Part shown: positions 12,833-26,682 of the stretch, piece after piece
Layout: each line of letters begins with the position of its first letter
Position numbering within the stretch: the first letter of the stretch is position 1
DNA from: Alviniconcha marisindica
Lineage: Eukaryota; Mollusca; Gastropoda; Provannidae
Length of the DNA stretch: 64,000 bases
Direction: 5' to 3'
NCBI GenBank assembly: GCA_018857735.1
Contig: JABMCL010001132.1
Span: 200,001 to 264,000, forward strand
Made by a program: the position numbers and the translations under genes
The notes under the pieces: model-generated
Database searches by the model: none
The model's input: only the letters and a program-made list of their open reading frames with translations
Told to the model about the DNA's origin: nothing

Positions 12833-15030
12833 CACACACACACACTCCGCCGTGTGCGTACGCATGCAAAAGACCGCATACGCACGTTAAAGATTCAGGT
12901 AGTACACGCCAGAGTTCGAGGGATTATGGAAACACCAGATAACCTAGCATTTACTAAGAAGTATCAACCTTCAAAATGTTGAAGGTGGATACTATTAACT
13001 ATACGGAAAGAGAAGAAGACTTGTCGGAGGGAAGACATGGGATCGAGACGGGAAAGCTTCAGGTGGTCAGGGGCATGAAGCAGGAACTGTCACAGTGTCG
13101 GTGTCAGTCAATGAAACTACACCACCACCACCACCAACAACAACAACAAGAACAAACAGTTCCCGCTTTGACACAAACCGTGGGGTGACCCAGGTCTCAA
13201 GCAACGCTTAATCTGTTTGAATAAAGAAAGAAGAAGAAAATAAATAAATATATATATATGTATAATCCGCCAGTGCTCTGTTGTTTTCACTTTCAGTTGT
13301 TGTTTGTCGTTAGATATATTTATGCACATTGACTCTATTTATGCACACAGACTTGATTGATGGCATTGTTTACCTCTTATACATACGCACGCCTGCTTTG
13401 ATAGGCTGGTGTATGCTGTTGCGGATGGCAGTGTTGCAGATACAACGCCCACTGTTATACAATACGTCAATGGCTGTTGGAGTTGTCAGTTGAATGTGAT
13501 TGTACTGACCATGTGATCGATACAGAGCATCGAGACTGATTTGGTTTCGGGTGCCTGTAGTGTGCCAACAGACACGTCTCTCTCCCACCCCACGAACCCT
13601 CCTTGTGCATTTTTTTTCTAAATTTAAAAAAGAAGAAGCTTGCGGATGGTGTTACACGCATGATGTTTCACGGAAAGGAACCGTTTCTGTTTCAGATACA
13701 GAGTATTGGTTTGCACAGTATGTTGAGAGGAACCGAGCTGTTTTGGGATAAGACGTAAGCTGTGACTTTTAACATGGCGATGACATCCAAACAGTTTGCT
13801 GACATCAATCCTTAACATCTCTCCCGTTCACAGTAAGTACTGACCATCACCAGTTGGTGTGTCTGTGTGTATGTGCGAGCGCGCGCGTGTGTGTGTGAGG
13901 GAGAGAGAGTGTGCAGTTTTTCCGTGTGTGACCGCACGGACATGGGTTTTCATATCCGTCGTTGTGTTTGCAGTTTCATTTGTTTTTGTTGGACTGGAGC
14001 ACTTTCTGTCAATCAGAGCCCATATGCCTTGCCGTCTGTGATATGTTCGTGTGCAGTGGTTATGTGGGTGCTGCTACTGAGTATTTTTAGTTTCACGATG
14101 GATCCTTGGCGGGGGGGGGGGGGGGATGGGTGCTGCCACGAATGTCAGTAAAACGCTTTTGTGGCTCTGTCTGTTTGAGAGATGAAGACAAAACGTCCCC
14201 ATCTTCTTCAGGTTTCTATCACACGCTATCAGTGTCACGATTTCTTGCAGCTGGTCGTTTTTCTTATGCTTCAGTAATGACCATTTTTGCCTAGAACGGC
14301 CATGCCATTTAGTGGGGGTGAGATTAAAACTGATTTGGACACTCAGTGAACATATGTCTTTATTAAATTGTTCTTTGAAGTTAGCGTTGTCGTTCTCGTT
14401 GTAGTTCATGTCACCATTTAAACTATCAGCCTTTGTGGCCAGACGTCATTCCCGAGAGGTTCAACAATCGGTTGGACGTGTGTTCCAAGCTGTTTCACGA
14501 TTGACGTAACTGGACGAAGTTATCTCATTTGCTGGGAGCCTCCCGGCTTTTATCAAAGCGGGTCAAGCCTGGTGCCGAGTGACCAAAACATTTGACCAAC
14601 ATACAGACTACTATTGCTACATGTGGTCTTGTGCTATATAGTAAAAGTGCAAACTGTTGGAGTGGTCCCAAGCCTAATGACTTAGCATTACAGACACGGT
14701 GTTGGTTTGACTCCTCCTTTCCCAGTCAGTTAAGTGCGTGTGTGGGTCACCGGTTGTACGGGTGTGGGTGGGTGTTGGGGTAGGGGTGGCAGAGTGGCGG
14801 CGGGACAAGAATAAATAGCAGAGCGTAACGGTCTGGTGTCTTAACAGTCACGGTTTGAATGGTAATAATAATAATGTACATTGATCATGCGCTCATCAAC
14901 GCCCTGAGCGCTCACATGATACATATTAACCTAAATATGATATTCTATACACATGTAGAGCATAGTCTTACCATTTTTTTTTTACCTAAAGTATTATACA
15001 AAAAAACAAACAAAAACGCACTACAAACAC
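11807..15030. other. CpG-rich DNA, no gene recognised
   Basis: CpG is frequent, unlike the first 11.7 kb. Holds a CT/CTGT tract at 12775-12832, a CAC/CAA triplet run at 13121-13148 and a poly-G run at 14110-14125. An AATAAT block with GCGCTC motifs at 14865-14930 may be a reversed LINE tail. No conserved coding sequence is seen. Confidence 0.4.

Positions 15031-15031
<1 letters not shown>

Positions 15032-15090
<59 letters not shown>
15032..15090. repeat. (CA)n microsatellite
   Basis: About 29 CA units. Confidence 0.98.
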
Positions 15091-15093
<3 letters not shown>

Positions 15094-15610
15094 AGCAGGT
15101 GACTGGTGTGGTATTTGTGGTGAACTTAGAGTTTGAATACACTGTTTTAATCTCCAACCCCAGCCACCCTGCGAAGAAGAAGAAAGACCTTAACATCTTA
15201 ACATATTAGTCTTCACTCCCCCAACCCCCTCACCCCCATCCCATTCGGAAGTGTGTATGAGTGGTGGGGGTTGGGTGGACGTTCACATCTAAGCATGAAA
15301 ACAAAACGGAATGAGTGAACGAACGACATGATGGGTGTGTGGCTGTCTGACCCGTTCATTTCGGTTTTGGGTTACCTTGGGTGTGACGGGAGTTTGAGGG
15401 TCACGGCACGTACTCGTCAGCTCATGGTCAGAACCTTATGTAAATGTCTTGTGATACAAGCCAACAAAGCCAGAGCCATGGGAGGTGTTAAAGAACGACA
15501 GTTTGTTTGTTGGGTCAGAATTGACAGGCACATATCAACTCGAAAAAGGAATCACTGGTCTCCTTTCTAGGCAAACGGCGAAAACTGTAACACTGATGGT
15601 GACAAATTGA

Positions 15611-15612
<2 letters not shown>

Positions 15613-15671
<59 letters not shown>
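15613..15671. repeat. (TG)n microsatellite
   Basis: About 29 TG units. Confidence 0.98.
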
Positions 15672-15672
<1 letters not shown>

Positions 15673-17667
15673 TGTGTATAAAAACCAACAACAAACTAAT
15701 CAAAACAACAACAACAAAACAGAAAAAGGTTTCAGCTATCTGTTCAGCTAAATTGTATCCAAGCGTTTCATTGATTTTCTGCTTTTATAAATTCGCGGGA
15801 AAGCTTTTATGGGCAACTTTAGGTAAACAGTGTGGCTTCCTATATCGCCAAGGCTTCCACTGCCTGTATAATGGGAACGGAACTGAAGCTGACGAAACGA
15901 TGAGAACATTGAGAGGGGTGTTGCGTAATGTCACTGGCGGTCGCTGCCGCAGTTCGACAGTTGCGGAGCTGCAAACCTTCAGTCGCTGCGAAGAAGTGGC
16001 ACGTTTGCAGCTCCGAACACAGTTTTGCCAATGCAGTCTTGCACGTTGCAGCGGCAGCTACTCTTGCAGCTTCGGCCAGTTTCCTACTTTTGTGTCCTAA
16101 ATTACTGCTTTTATTTCATGTCCAACTTCTGTCTCACTTACTGTTTGAATTGCCATTCAGCCTACCTATTCGGGACTGGTGTGGGCTTAAAATGTGCGGT
16201 CGATAAATAACACAGTAATAAATTAAAAAAGACATTGCTTGGTGAAGCGAAATGGCAATAATTTAGGATACTTAAATAGGAAATTACAAGGCTTCGAAAT
16301 CGGTAGTTTTGCTTCATTGACAAAATCAACTTTCCGAGCCACAGACCTGCCTCCTGTATTAGTATCGACAGGTATAAATTGCAGCTGCTAGAGCGGGAGC
16401 TTGGACAGAGCTCAGGAGCTGTGTAAAAGTCGAGGTGGACGGCCTGGTTACAGGTTACAGTCCCTAATAATCCATAATTATGGTCTCTGTGGACGTAAAG
16501 CAAAATCTGAAGAAGAAGAGCGGGATCTTGAGGCTTTGACGCCACAGGTGGCGTTGGCAGCTGGCAGTCTGCCACGACTTTTATCTGCAGCTTCAGCAAC
16601 AAGATACAGTTTTGTCGCTGCAAAGTTAGTTTTGTCTCAGCAAAACTGCTTTCCGTGTTCTAAGCTGCAAAAAAATAATAATAAAATAAATAAATAAATA
16701 AAGCTGCTGAGCTGCGATATACATGTTTGCAGCTGGGACCGCCATTCATACTGTGTGGTGTTGCCGAACTGCTAAATTTCTGCTTTGCGCTTGGAGCTCT
16801 CTTCTTCTTTTTTTCCCCGCGGCGTGTACTGATTGTGTGCATGATAATTTATGCACATGTCACGGTGGTGTTGTAACGTGATAGTCTTTGTTCTATCCAA
16901 CAAACTTTGACGGCGCTTCTTCTTGTGCTTGTTGTGCACTTACCTCACGTTGTCGACTCGTGGCTGTCTGAGTGTCTCCATAATTTTTCCTCCATGTGGA
17001 CTCACGGGTATGATTCGTCCTGCGGTGAGCCTGTGCGGTTAACGGGACGCTAAGTTCCCAAGTGGTAGACCGCATACTTTTTTTTTCTTTTCTTTTTTCT
17101 TTTTTGTCCGCTAAAGCTTTTACCGTGACGACGTTATGCACGCTACACTCCTCCTCTTGAGTTGATAGATGCGATAGTGTGGAAATATGAGCAATGAGAG
17201 CCATCCGTCGTCCGCTGCTTCACGCGTGGAAGAGCTAGGCCACTGGCCTTCTTGTCTTGCGTTGTCTTACCGGACAAATTTGCAGTGCAATTTCCTTTCG
17301 GAAATTTGAATTTCGGCGGCTCTGGCTTTTGGGGGGGGGGGTCCTCTACATTCGACGTAAACCGCTATAGTTTACCTGGACTGATGTTTCGTTTCGACCT
17401 GCTCGGAATAAGTCTCGCTGAAACAGACGGCTCTCGATGGAAACCTCGAAGAGCGGGTACACGGCGTGGTAATATTCGTCGGACGTTGTGAGTGAGCTAG
17501 GCTGTGCGCCAGATGTAACAGAAGACATTAAATACGAGTTTGCTTGGTGATATTTGTATCTGTTAAAAGAGCGGAGACAAATTGTGTTATTATTTCGGCG
17601 ACAGCTGTTCTGTGTGAATTGTTCTGAGTCTTTTTTGAGAATATTTCTTATTGTCGTAATTTAAAAG
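15672..17667. other. CpG-rich DNA, no gene recognised
   Basis: From about 15.9 to 16.7 kb GCTGCAA/TTGCAGC motifs recur on both strands, a diverged low-order repeat. 16402-16503 is a copy of the repeat at 8955-9060. 17024-17062 carries a GAGCCTGTGCGGTTAACGGG motif shared with 22.35, 32.5 and 43.45 kb. Confidence 0.45.
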
Positions 17668-17669
17668 TG

Positions 17670-17717
<48 letters not shown>
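17668..17717. repeat. (TG)n microsatellite
   Basis: About 24 TG units. Confidence 0.98.
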
Positions 17718-17720
<3 letters not shown>

Positions 17721-18736
17721 ACACAGACATCAAATGACAAAAAATATTCTGCCAAAAGTGCAGGTGGCAGGTTACAACTAAACACACATGCACCTGTCTA
17801 CGTTGCTTTGAATGAAGTGACACTGTAAACTGGTTCATGGTTCATTGGTGTACACAGAACTTTCGCCGAGACGGCAGCAGTTTCACGTGGTATCGGCCAT
17901 GCAACAACAACCAAATAGCGCTGTCAATACGCCACTTCTGTGCATATTCAAAACGCGCTATAAAAAGGATACAGTCACTCGTTTTGAATCGTATGCGATA
18001 TGAGCGCAGTGCAAAAGCGATCAATATAATGTGGGCTGTCCGCTCAGCTTACCGGTAGCTTGTGCTTTTATAATGTATGTTTATCTATAACCTCCACCCC
18101 TTCCACACACTATCCCGTGACGAAGTTGTTACGGGTAATTTTGGGGCCACTCTGCCTATTAATTTGCCCATGGCTTGAGCTGTTTTTGTTTTTGTTTTTT
18201 TTCCTCGTCCAGATGAAGAAAGTGCTGCTGTTGTTTTATTTCTCGGAGTTTTTAAAAACTGGATAATCAGTAGGTTCCCGTGCCCTCATCTTGGCGCGAG
18301 TATTAGGGTTTTGCCAGTTACTGTGTGGGTGTTACATGCTCTTTTCCGTTTGCGAGACCCGCAGTCACCGTGCTTGTACGTGTGAATGAGTGCGATCTCA
18401 AAGACAAGTCTCGGGTGGGCGCGAGTTGCGTCCCCTCAGAGACGTGTGCTGTGCATTTTCTTCACTACTCGCTTGCCGAGTGACAAGGTTTTCCTCTGGT
18501 CGGGTCTCCAGTGTGTTTGGATAGCACCACTTCACTTCGACAAACAGGAATTGCTCTCTTAAAAAGAAAAAGAAAAATCATTTCAGAGTGCACCGGTTGA
18601 ACTGTTGAACACGCTTTCTGGCGGCGCGGGGTCGTTCTTTGTTTTCCGTCATCGTGCACTCAAAGCAATACGTGCACTTTTGAGTCGTATCACTCGTTTC
18701 TACACGTGTGAACCTGAACTGGCTTTTAATGCTCCG

Positions 18737-18739
<3 letters not shown>

Positions 18740-18795
<56 letters not shown>
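18740..18795. repeat. (TG)n microsatellite
   Basis: About 27 TG units. Confidence 0.98.
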
Positions 18796-18796
<1 letters not shown>

Positions 18797-19834
18797 CACC
18801 TCCTGTGTTCATTACGTCATAGATATTTTTTGTTCAAGGCGATTTGAATTTAAAAATTCGTTTATCTCGAAGCCTAAGGCAGACGTTTCTATTCAACATA
18901 AGTTTCCCAGATGTGTGCGTCGTATGTGGTTTGGGTCATGACTACCGACGTGTTGTATCAGTATGTCTTAAGTGGTTTGTGACAGTTCCAGGTCCCGGTC
19001 GTTTACCTTTCAAATGTGGCCAGGGCAGCCACTTGTGCTGTCTTCTTTCACTGTGTCACACTCCCAACCTCGGTTTCGCCATCCTTCCTCCTGACGGGTG
19101 CCGGAAACCGAGGCTTAGATTGTGTGTGTCTGCATGCGTATACACAGGTTTACGTTTGTCCAGTTGTTAAAAATTATGGTACCGAACTCACCAAAACATG
19201 CACATGTCAGGGACAATCGGACACAGACAAGCACTTTCCACAAAACTAATAAAACAACAAAATATCGAGTAAAAGAGAGTCGAGCCGAAAACAAAAGACA
19301 AGAATTTGAAGAAGAAAAAAAGGTTTGCTTTTATTTCCTGTTATTTTCCTCAGTTTTTATTTTCACAGTTTCTCTGAAACCCCCCCCACCCCCCACCCCC
19401 TCCCCCCCATTTTGTTGTTGTTCTTTTCCTTTCCGTTTGCTTGTTAGCTAGTGTCTTGAGACTGAACCTGTAGTTACGAGGTAAAATGGACCATCACCCC
19501 GGCCCACTGATAGACAATAATATTTGGGTGACCCGGACACGATCGGCAGTGTGAAGGATAGGTTCCTGAGTCATGTTCTAAATTTGAAGGTTAGGCCAGT
19601 CAGCACTCACAGTCGGTGGTCCATAGTGAGGAGACACGCCGACCGGTAGATGAACCTGGTACCTGGTTGTTAACGCCCAGTCAATCGCCTAGGTCAGATC
19701 AGGGCGATCCAGTTTGACCTTTTAGTCATGAAAAATCAAGAGAATCTGTTGTTGTATTTTTGGTGTGTGTGTGTGTGTGTGTGTGTTTAAACCTTCTCTC
19801 TCTTGCTCTCTCTCTCTTCCTCCCTCACCCCCCA

Positions 19835-20044
19835 CCCCCACCCCCTCCCCATTTCGACAAGTGGGTGTTTTAATGTATGGGCATCTTTGTGTACACTATC
19901 CAGAGTTGTGTCTTGTGTAGCTTTGTGTGTGTGTGTGTTTAAACCTTTTCTATCCCCCCCCCCCTCCCCATTTCGACAAGTGGGTGTTTTAATGTATGGG
20001 CATCTTTTGTGTACACTATCCAGACTTGTGTCTTGTGTAGCTTT
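19835..20044. repeat. Tandem duplication, period about 119 bp
   Basis: Two near-identical copies of a block running from the C-rich tract through CATTTCGACAAGTGGGTG and GTGTACACTATCCAGA to CTTGTGTAGCTTT; they differ by a few bases, so the duplication is recent. Confidence 0.9.
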
Positions 20045-23000
20045 TGTTGAGCGGAAATGACGCACAGTAACTTTGTGGCAAAGGTTTAGAAAACAGACAA
20101 CAACAACAGCAACACAAAAAAACAAGCAGAATAACAACAACAACAACAAACAAAAACCACCCAACAACGACCATTCTCACAAGTGGATTACTTGGAGTGT
20201 TCTGCTGTCACACAGAACAGAGTTAGATCATGCTGCATGAGCAGAAGGAAGGTGTTTTAACACTTGTGACCGAAGCATGCAGCGTCTTTCTCTCTGTAAT
20301 TGTTGTCTGCGCGAAATATATAGCACGAGACAGAATACGTACATGTGCAGTTTATTTCCAGTGCTTTGACGTGCCGAGGCAAAACTTCACTCGCTCTCCT
20401 CACCCTCCCACCCTCTCCCACCCTCTCTGCCTGTAACTTTTAGTTGGTTTCACTCGCGTGGGATTGTGACATTCGTGATGTCGGGAAGACGCGACACCGT
20501 TGCAGCGTGAAGATGATCTCAGCTTGTTTGTGCGTGTATTGAATGCCGCTGTGCTTGCCGGGTGTGTATCACTTGTTTGAAGTCGACTCGAAAGGGACAG
20601 TGACACAGACTACTAGTACGTAAACTAGACATTTTTTTTGTGGGAGAATGTGCCGGAAGCGTTTTATAGCGTTGATGTAATTAATGTTAATTTGAAGGAG
20701 TGCCGAGACTTTCGTGTCCCTTTTGATGTAAGACTTGCAGTAGTTGCAGTTTGGTTGCGCTTGCACGGTCCCGGATGACTGAACCCATCGATCGAATGAT
20801 CACGTATGGGGCTTTTTTTTTTCTTTTTTTTTTTAAACAGGAACACCCGCTTTATAAACATCTAAACCGTCATCGTTTTCACAGTTGTCGTCATCACCTT
20901 CACCATTCACGACATTGACATGAAAAGACAGTGTCGGTTCTGACGTCATTGTCGTGCGCACAAAATAACTGTTTTCCCGTCTTGGTCTTCGCACTTGTCG
21001 ACAGACATACACGTAAATGCACTTGTGGTAGACTTGGGTCAGAGCGATCTCCAGTGTGACTTTGATCAGCCAGATCTATGAAGCGAAGACGAGTACGACA
21101 TGTGAAACGGTCTTTTGAGAGGAGCGAGGCGTGAAGAGATAGAACTGGTCTGGCTCACGAACTCGTGACATTACGTAACATGTTCGGACGGTACGTCCGC
21201 AAAGCCGAGAACGCGTTTGGTTGTAAGTTGTCCAATTTCTTCCTCTTTCTTTTTTTATTTTATATTTTATTTTATTATATATTTTTTATTCCCCCATCCC
21301 CCAGCCCCACCTTTTCTTTGAAGTTTCTGGCTTAATCAGTACTTTAAAGCTCTGAAGACTGACTTTCTTCTTCTTCGCGAAGTGGTGGTGGGGGGTGGGG
21401 GGGGGGGGGCTCATTCACTCACACAGGCGACTCATTCAGCGAGTGTGCACGTGCAGTGTTCCACTGTAAAACTGTTTCCTCATGTTGGCCCAAAATAAAA
21501 TAAAACTACCCATTGTTGAATATGATTGAAATCGTTGTGTGTAAACAAACATCGCAAACCCATTTTGCAGTGTTATCTACAGATGCCGATTCTGTGTGTA
21601 TAACATTGCCTCATTGCTGAAGCGTGCGATGGCAGTTGACACATATTTTACATACAGTCAGGTACCCATTTCGGACGCAGGGATCTGTTCCCCCGCTTCC
21701 AAGGGATAGGATAATCATTCAGTTTTCAGTCGGAACAATGGGTTGTGAAACAGGTTCTCGGGCTAGTTGACACGTTCTTACCACTGTAGAGTGGGAAGTA
21801 CCTGCGGTTTTAATCCTCTGTGTTAAACATACAGCCACTGAATTGTCAATCCAGAGTCAGCTGTCATAAAGATTAATGATTAAACATCACGGCATGCATT
21901 CTACTTCGCACAGGTAAATACTCGCCTTCCATTTGTTGAGTTGATTGCGAGAATTACCTCTCTGGGGTACTAAGTAGGTCACACGGCCGTCCGGATTCCG
22001 GAACGAAACAAGACAGCACAGTGGATGCTTGATTCTAAACACTCAGTCGACCGCGAAAATCATGTCGGATCACGTCGGGCCGAAAGGAAAGCAGTCAGAT
22101 ACCTGATAATTTACGTCAGACATCTATTGAATCCATACAGAGACTATTGTTTGGGAATACCTGCGTGGATATCTAATAGGTGTAGATAAGTGAAATGTAA
22201 AATACTGACAAATAATTATGTGACTGTTTTGGTTTTCGTTTGCTGTGTTGTGTCCAGAAGTTGAGCCAGCGTTTTACTTATGGCTTGGTGACTTGTGTTT
22301 CGACTTGTTTTTTTCTTGTTTTCTTCTTCATGTATGCTTCATCCTGAAGTGACCCTGTGCGGTTAAGGGGATGTTAAAATCCTAGAACAAACTTAGTACT
22401 CGTAACTTGCTCATACAGAAAGGGAACGGTGTGCTAGAATTATGATTCAGCTTGAGGGACTTACTGTAATACAGATTGGAAACGCAAGGCTGGAGCCATA
22501 CTGTTCAGTTCACACTATTGAATAGAGTGGTCATTTATATAACGCATTAAGACAACTGTCAGCAACACTGTGCATGCTGTTTTGAGTAACTGAATCTCCT
22601 AACTTACTGTTTTCCGACCTTGTCGAGTTTTAACATTGTTGCACGACAATTGGAAACTCTCTCTCTCTGACGCCCCCCCCCCCTCCCCACACCTCCCCCC
22701 CTTCCCTCCCTTTCCCACCCCCATTCTCTCTCGCTTCTTTTGCCCATCTCTCCCAGCCCCACCCAGTTCCCCGCGCGTGTGTGCGTGCATGTGAATCTGG
22801 ATTGTTTGGTAATCATTGTTTTGTCATTGTTCTTCTGGTATGTATGTGGTCTGTGTGCTACTAAACGAATTTCCCCACGGGGACGATGAAATAGCATTGT
22901 AGTTTGTACTGTACTGCAGTCCTTACTTCAGTATAGGCTGAGACATGAAAAAAGTCTTCGCGTTTGGCTTGACGTTAGCATCCCATAAGCGAATTAACGA

Positions 23001-24089
23001 ATATTATTGCATCGTATTGCATTGCATGGAACTGTCGCTCAGTTTGATATTCAGTACTTCGCCGGTTTGTCAGTAGCCCGTTTCTGGGCCATGAGTTGAA
23101 TTCCTACAGCATTAAAGGAATTGTTTGCCTTATCTTCGTCATCGTTTGTACGCTGGCAGTACTTAGCAATGCTCCGAATCTGTGCCACAATGGCCCGATG
23201 TTGGTGCTTCAGATCCCTACAAGCTGCTGGCTGACTTAGGTGATCAGGAAAGGGCGGAGGGGTCACATTTTGCTGCATCCTTTTGGGAAGTGGTACAACA
23301 CTGCTTTATTACCCCATGGAAAAGTGCACTTGGCCGCAGTAAACGCAGCGAAACTTGAAACGTCCATTTATTAAGGATTCTTTAGGACATCGCGATGTTT
23401 TCACCTGCTCAGTTACTGGAATTTCAGTTTTGACAGAAGAAGAAAGGGAAGTGGTGGCGGTGTATCAGAATGTTATAATATTTACAAAACAGATTATAGT
23501 TTGTTTAAAATGTGTGGGGTGTGTGTGTGGGTGGGTGGGGGATTCTTTTCATAAGCCGCGTCGAAGGCTTTACTAGAAGGTATATTGGAACTGTTGCGCA
23601 AAGGCAATGTTGAGTGCATATATGGACTTTTCCGAGCGCATGTAGATACTATCTTCAGGTGAACTATCATATGATAGCCGAGTTCAGTGGACCATGACGT
23701 TTCTTGTGGGATTTCATTGCAAGCACCGTTGGGAACATAGCTGGGATCGTTTTAAATTCACAGACGTGAACATCGTAACGATATCTGCTCCAGATTCCAT
23801 TGCCCCGACCACTCTGTTATTTAATGTTAGCACTTTGGCTGTTGCCGCTTTGTTATTTAAAGCATTTTGTTTTTAATAGGGGGAATTTGCGACCCGCAGT
23901 TTCGTGCCGGTTTTCCGTTCATTCACAGCTTTTGTTTCGGGAAACACTAAAACAGTGACGACACGTCGCAGTTCCGGTAGGCAGTCGCGGAAGTCGCCAG
24001 CTATAGTTACATCTATTTTAGTCCGTGACATTACCCTGTCTGGGTCCGGATCGCCACCCCTCCCCGCTTCTCCCCTCCCCCGACTGTGA
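20045..24089. other. CpG-rich DNA, no gene recognised
   Basis: No exon recognised apart from the unassigned minus-strand frame at 23051-23278. 22336-22386 carries the dispersed GACCCTGTGCGGTTAAGGGG motif. C-rich tracts occur at 22670-22735. Confidence 0.4.
23051..23278 (-). other. Unrecognised 75-codon ORF with protein-like composition
   Basis: A minus-strand ATG-to-stop frame reads MQQNVTPPPFPDHLSQPAAC, then LKHQHRAIVAQIRSIAKYCQ and finally LMAQKRATDKPAKY. The balanced composition and predicted amphipathic helix around HRAIVAQIRSIAKYC look more coding-like than neighbouring frames. I do not recognise the family. It could be a small gene, a single exon or a fragment of a mobile element. Confidence 0.25.
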
Positions 24090-24395
24090 TCCGGTTTGGT
24101 CTAGCGGTTAGGCGTTAGGCTGGTAAGCAGAGGGAACTCGGGTCGAATCCGCTTCGGCTCTCCTTTCTCTTCAAAAGTTGTAGTCAGTGGACACTGTCTT
24201 GTGACTTTGTCCCTCACAATTAGTGAAACATTAAAATGGCTCTCATCGCTGCCCATCTTAATGAAGGAGTCATTTGGTGGTGACAGTGTGGCAATGGGTA
24301 TATAATCTCCCTCTTCCCCTACCTCCGTACCCTCTTTCCCCCTTCTCCCCGTCCCTAATAAGCCTTGTGGTTTCTGTGGACGTTAAGCACCATGT
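24090..24395 (+). mobile_element. tRNA-derived SINE, most complete copy
   Basis: The head at 24092-24163 keeps an A box (TGGTCTAGCGGTTAG) and a B box (GGGTCGAATCC) spaced as in a tRNA, followed by a body (GTGGACACTGTCTTGTGACT; GGCTCTCATCGCTGCCCATC; GGTGGTGACAGTGT) and a tail (TTGTGGTTTCTGTGGACG). Pol III promoter boxes make it potentially transcribable. Best reference copy for the family in this window. Confidence 0.88.
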
Positions 24396-24898
24396 TTACT
24401 TACTTTCCTCCCCACTCTTTGTCTCTTATTTTTGTGTAACATACCAAATGTTAATTCGAGCTACTTACTACTCTCTGCTTTGTCTGACTGCACAGTGATA
24501 CTGCGTAAGTTCTCATCTTTAGTCGTTTTGAATAACGGGGAGTTTTGTGTGCGCATGCTGTACAACACAAATTGTCGGTCTTGCTTATAGCCGGTTTCAA
24601 AACCTAGCCCTGCTACACTAGTCTTTGAAACGACTGAGAGTTTGTATGTCCTTATCAGTCAGATTACCATTATCGTCATCGTCAAAGCAGATCACAATCA
24701 GAGTGGAACCGCGTAAAAGGGCGGAATGAGGCTATTTCGTTTGATGTGTCTTTAACGATGGCCTTTTTTCTTCTTCTTTTTTTCTTTTTAAAGTACTGTG
24801 TGAGATCAAAAACGACATTATTTAAAAAAAAAAAAAAAAAAACACCTCTAGAGGGATCTGTCTACAGTAACAGAGGCTCTTTTACTAAGTTGGAAAAA

Positions 24899-25330
24899 CA
24901 CCTTTGCACATAACCTTGGATAATATTGTTATTACTGATGATATAAATGCAAGAACTGGTGATTCAGCCGATTATATCTGGGATACTACGGCTTTAGCTA
25001 ATGTATCGGATGATGTTGGTAAAACTGAACTCATGAAAATGCACAGTATTCAACAAACAGAAGCAGGTAAGAATAACTTCGGCCGTGCCTCACTGATTTG
25101 TGTACCAGTCAGCGTCTTTTGATTGTAAATGGCAGAGCTGGTACAGACGCTGATTTGGGAGAATTGACCTGTGAAACCGCTAGTCTTGTTGACTACGTTA
25201 TCGCGTCGCCGTGTGTCTTTCCATGCATTTGTGACTTTCAGGTAACTATTCCAATGAAAATGTTGAAAGAAACCGTATTAAGTATGTGCATAAATATTAC
25301 ACCCATCATCCCAGCGTGCCCAGATTTTGC
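24899..25330 (+). pseudogene. Decayed LINE endonuclease domain
   Basis: Two adjoining frames together read like the endonuclease/exonuclease/phosphatase domain of a non-LTR retrotransposon: LDNIVITDDINARTGDSADY (compare the GDFNART motif) in one frame from 24904, then after a frameshift near 25090 CTSQRLLIVNGRAGTDADLG and SLVDYVIASP in another. These correspond to the Asn-Ala-Arg-Thr-Gly, Leu-Asn-Gly-Arg and Asp-Tyr motifs of the fold. Frameshifted and lacking the reverse transcriptase. Confidence 0.75.
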
Positions 25331-26092
25331 AGCCTTATGAACATGACCTCAAAACCTAAGAATGTAAAGCTAGCTAGGTTTATTGGTTGTGTTCATGATT
25401 TGTTTTGATCAAACCAACAGCAACACACATCGGGGGGAAAACATCTCTTGTGCGCCTTAGTTTTAGTTTTTCAACATAGCTTTTTTGTTTGTGTGAGCGT
25501 TTGTTCTTGTCTAAAGTGTGAAGTGCTGTAGTGATGTATCACTTGTTTATAAAGAATGTGTGATTGTAACATTGCTTTTCTGACCTCCAGGGGCAAAAAG
25601 CTCAGTAAAACCTTGAAACCTTGTCAAAGCTGGATTGACACAAAGGTGTGTCGTCGTCATTGACAAATGACTGTCATTGTCGACCTCATGGCTGCCAAGA
25701 GATGTTAGCGCGACGGTTTCCCATAACAAAGCTGCAAGTTACCACCACTGTCAGCATGGTGCAACACCAGCTTTGTCATCAAAAATTAATCACTCGCGCC
25801 GGGAGAGCGCGCAGAAAAGCGGTACAAGGTGCAGCTAGACGGGGCGGTCCACATTTTACGCAGCATTTTTCCACGGAGCCATCGTAGAATGGAAAAAATC
25901 TGGTTGTAAGCAAGCAGAGTCCTGCGATGGGAAGAGAGAATCCTTGTTCCTAATGTTGTGGGGCAAATGTCACCTCTTCCGGACTTTTTTTAAAACATCG
26001 ACTGTGGGCAGCTACATAAACACACGCATACACTCCCTCCCCCCCTAACCCCCCACCCCACACACACACACGCCAGATAGACACGCGCGCGA

Positions 26093-26095
<3 letters not shown>
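25331..26095. other. No gene recognised
   Basis: Mixed sequence with moderate CpG; no conserved coding frame seen. Confidence 0.4.

Positions 26096-26157
<62 letters not shown>
26096..26157. repeat. (GA)n microsatellite
   Basis: About 30 AG units. Confidence 0.98.
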
Positions 26158-26226
26158 ACTGCCGTAGATAACTAGACTGCGAGGCGCTTCCCACGCCAGT
26201 ATACAAAAGTAGTTGGACGCTTGGTG

Positions 26227-26289
26227 ATGGTCATCGGGCTACGACCGGAGACCACCGGCAGTCGTTGCTACATTAAAATCGTTCAACAG
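26227..26289 (+). CDS. Speculative upstream start exon
   Basis: In CpG-rich DNA an ATG opens 21 codons (MVIGLRPETTGSRCYIKIVQ plus Q) running straight into a strong CAG|GTGAGA donor in phase 0. This phase matches the candidate exon at 32765 and exon 1 of the exchanger. No homology is known to me and the stretch is short; it could be a 5' leader exon of the exchanger, of an unknown gene, or chance. Confidence 0.18.
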
Positions 26290-26628
26290 GTGAGACTAAC
26301 TAATACAACATTCACACGCAGGTCTGAGTGTTCTTGTGCCATTTATTCCACCAAGGTTAACCTTTAATATTGGGCTGTATTTTTGCAGCGGGATATTCTA
26401 TTGTGATTTGTGATAGATTTCGTGACAGCGAGTGAGATTCGAGGCTTTAGGCTTGCGCTAAATAGGAATGCTCGCCCAGTGACTGTGTGCACGTATGTCG
26501 CGAGCAGGCTTACGTGTTGGAGCGAAGACCGGAGGAATACAGTTGAATACTCAGTATACTGGAAACCAGACGAATTACGTTGAAAATCGATATTTTCATC
26601 ACTACATGTCTTCTTCCGTCGCGCCGTC

Positions 26629-26680
<52 letters not shown>
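26629..26680. repeat. (CT)n microsatellite
   Basis: About 25 CT units. Confidence 0.98.

Positions 26681-26682
<2 letters not shown>

Noticed and set aside
24092..24163. tRNA gene
   Set aside because: A and B boxes are present, but the same head with the same body occurs at four other places, so it is a SINE and not a tRNA gene.
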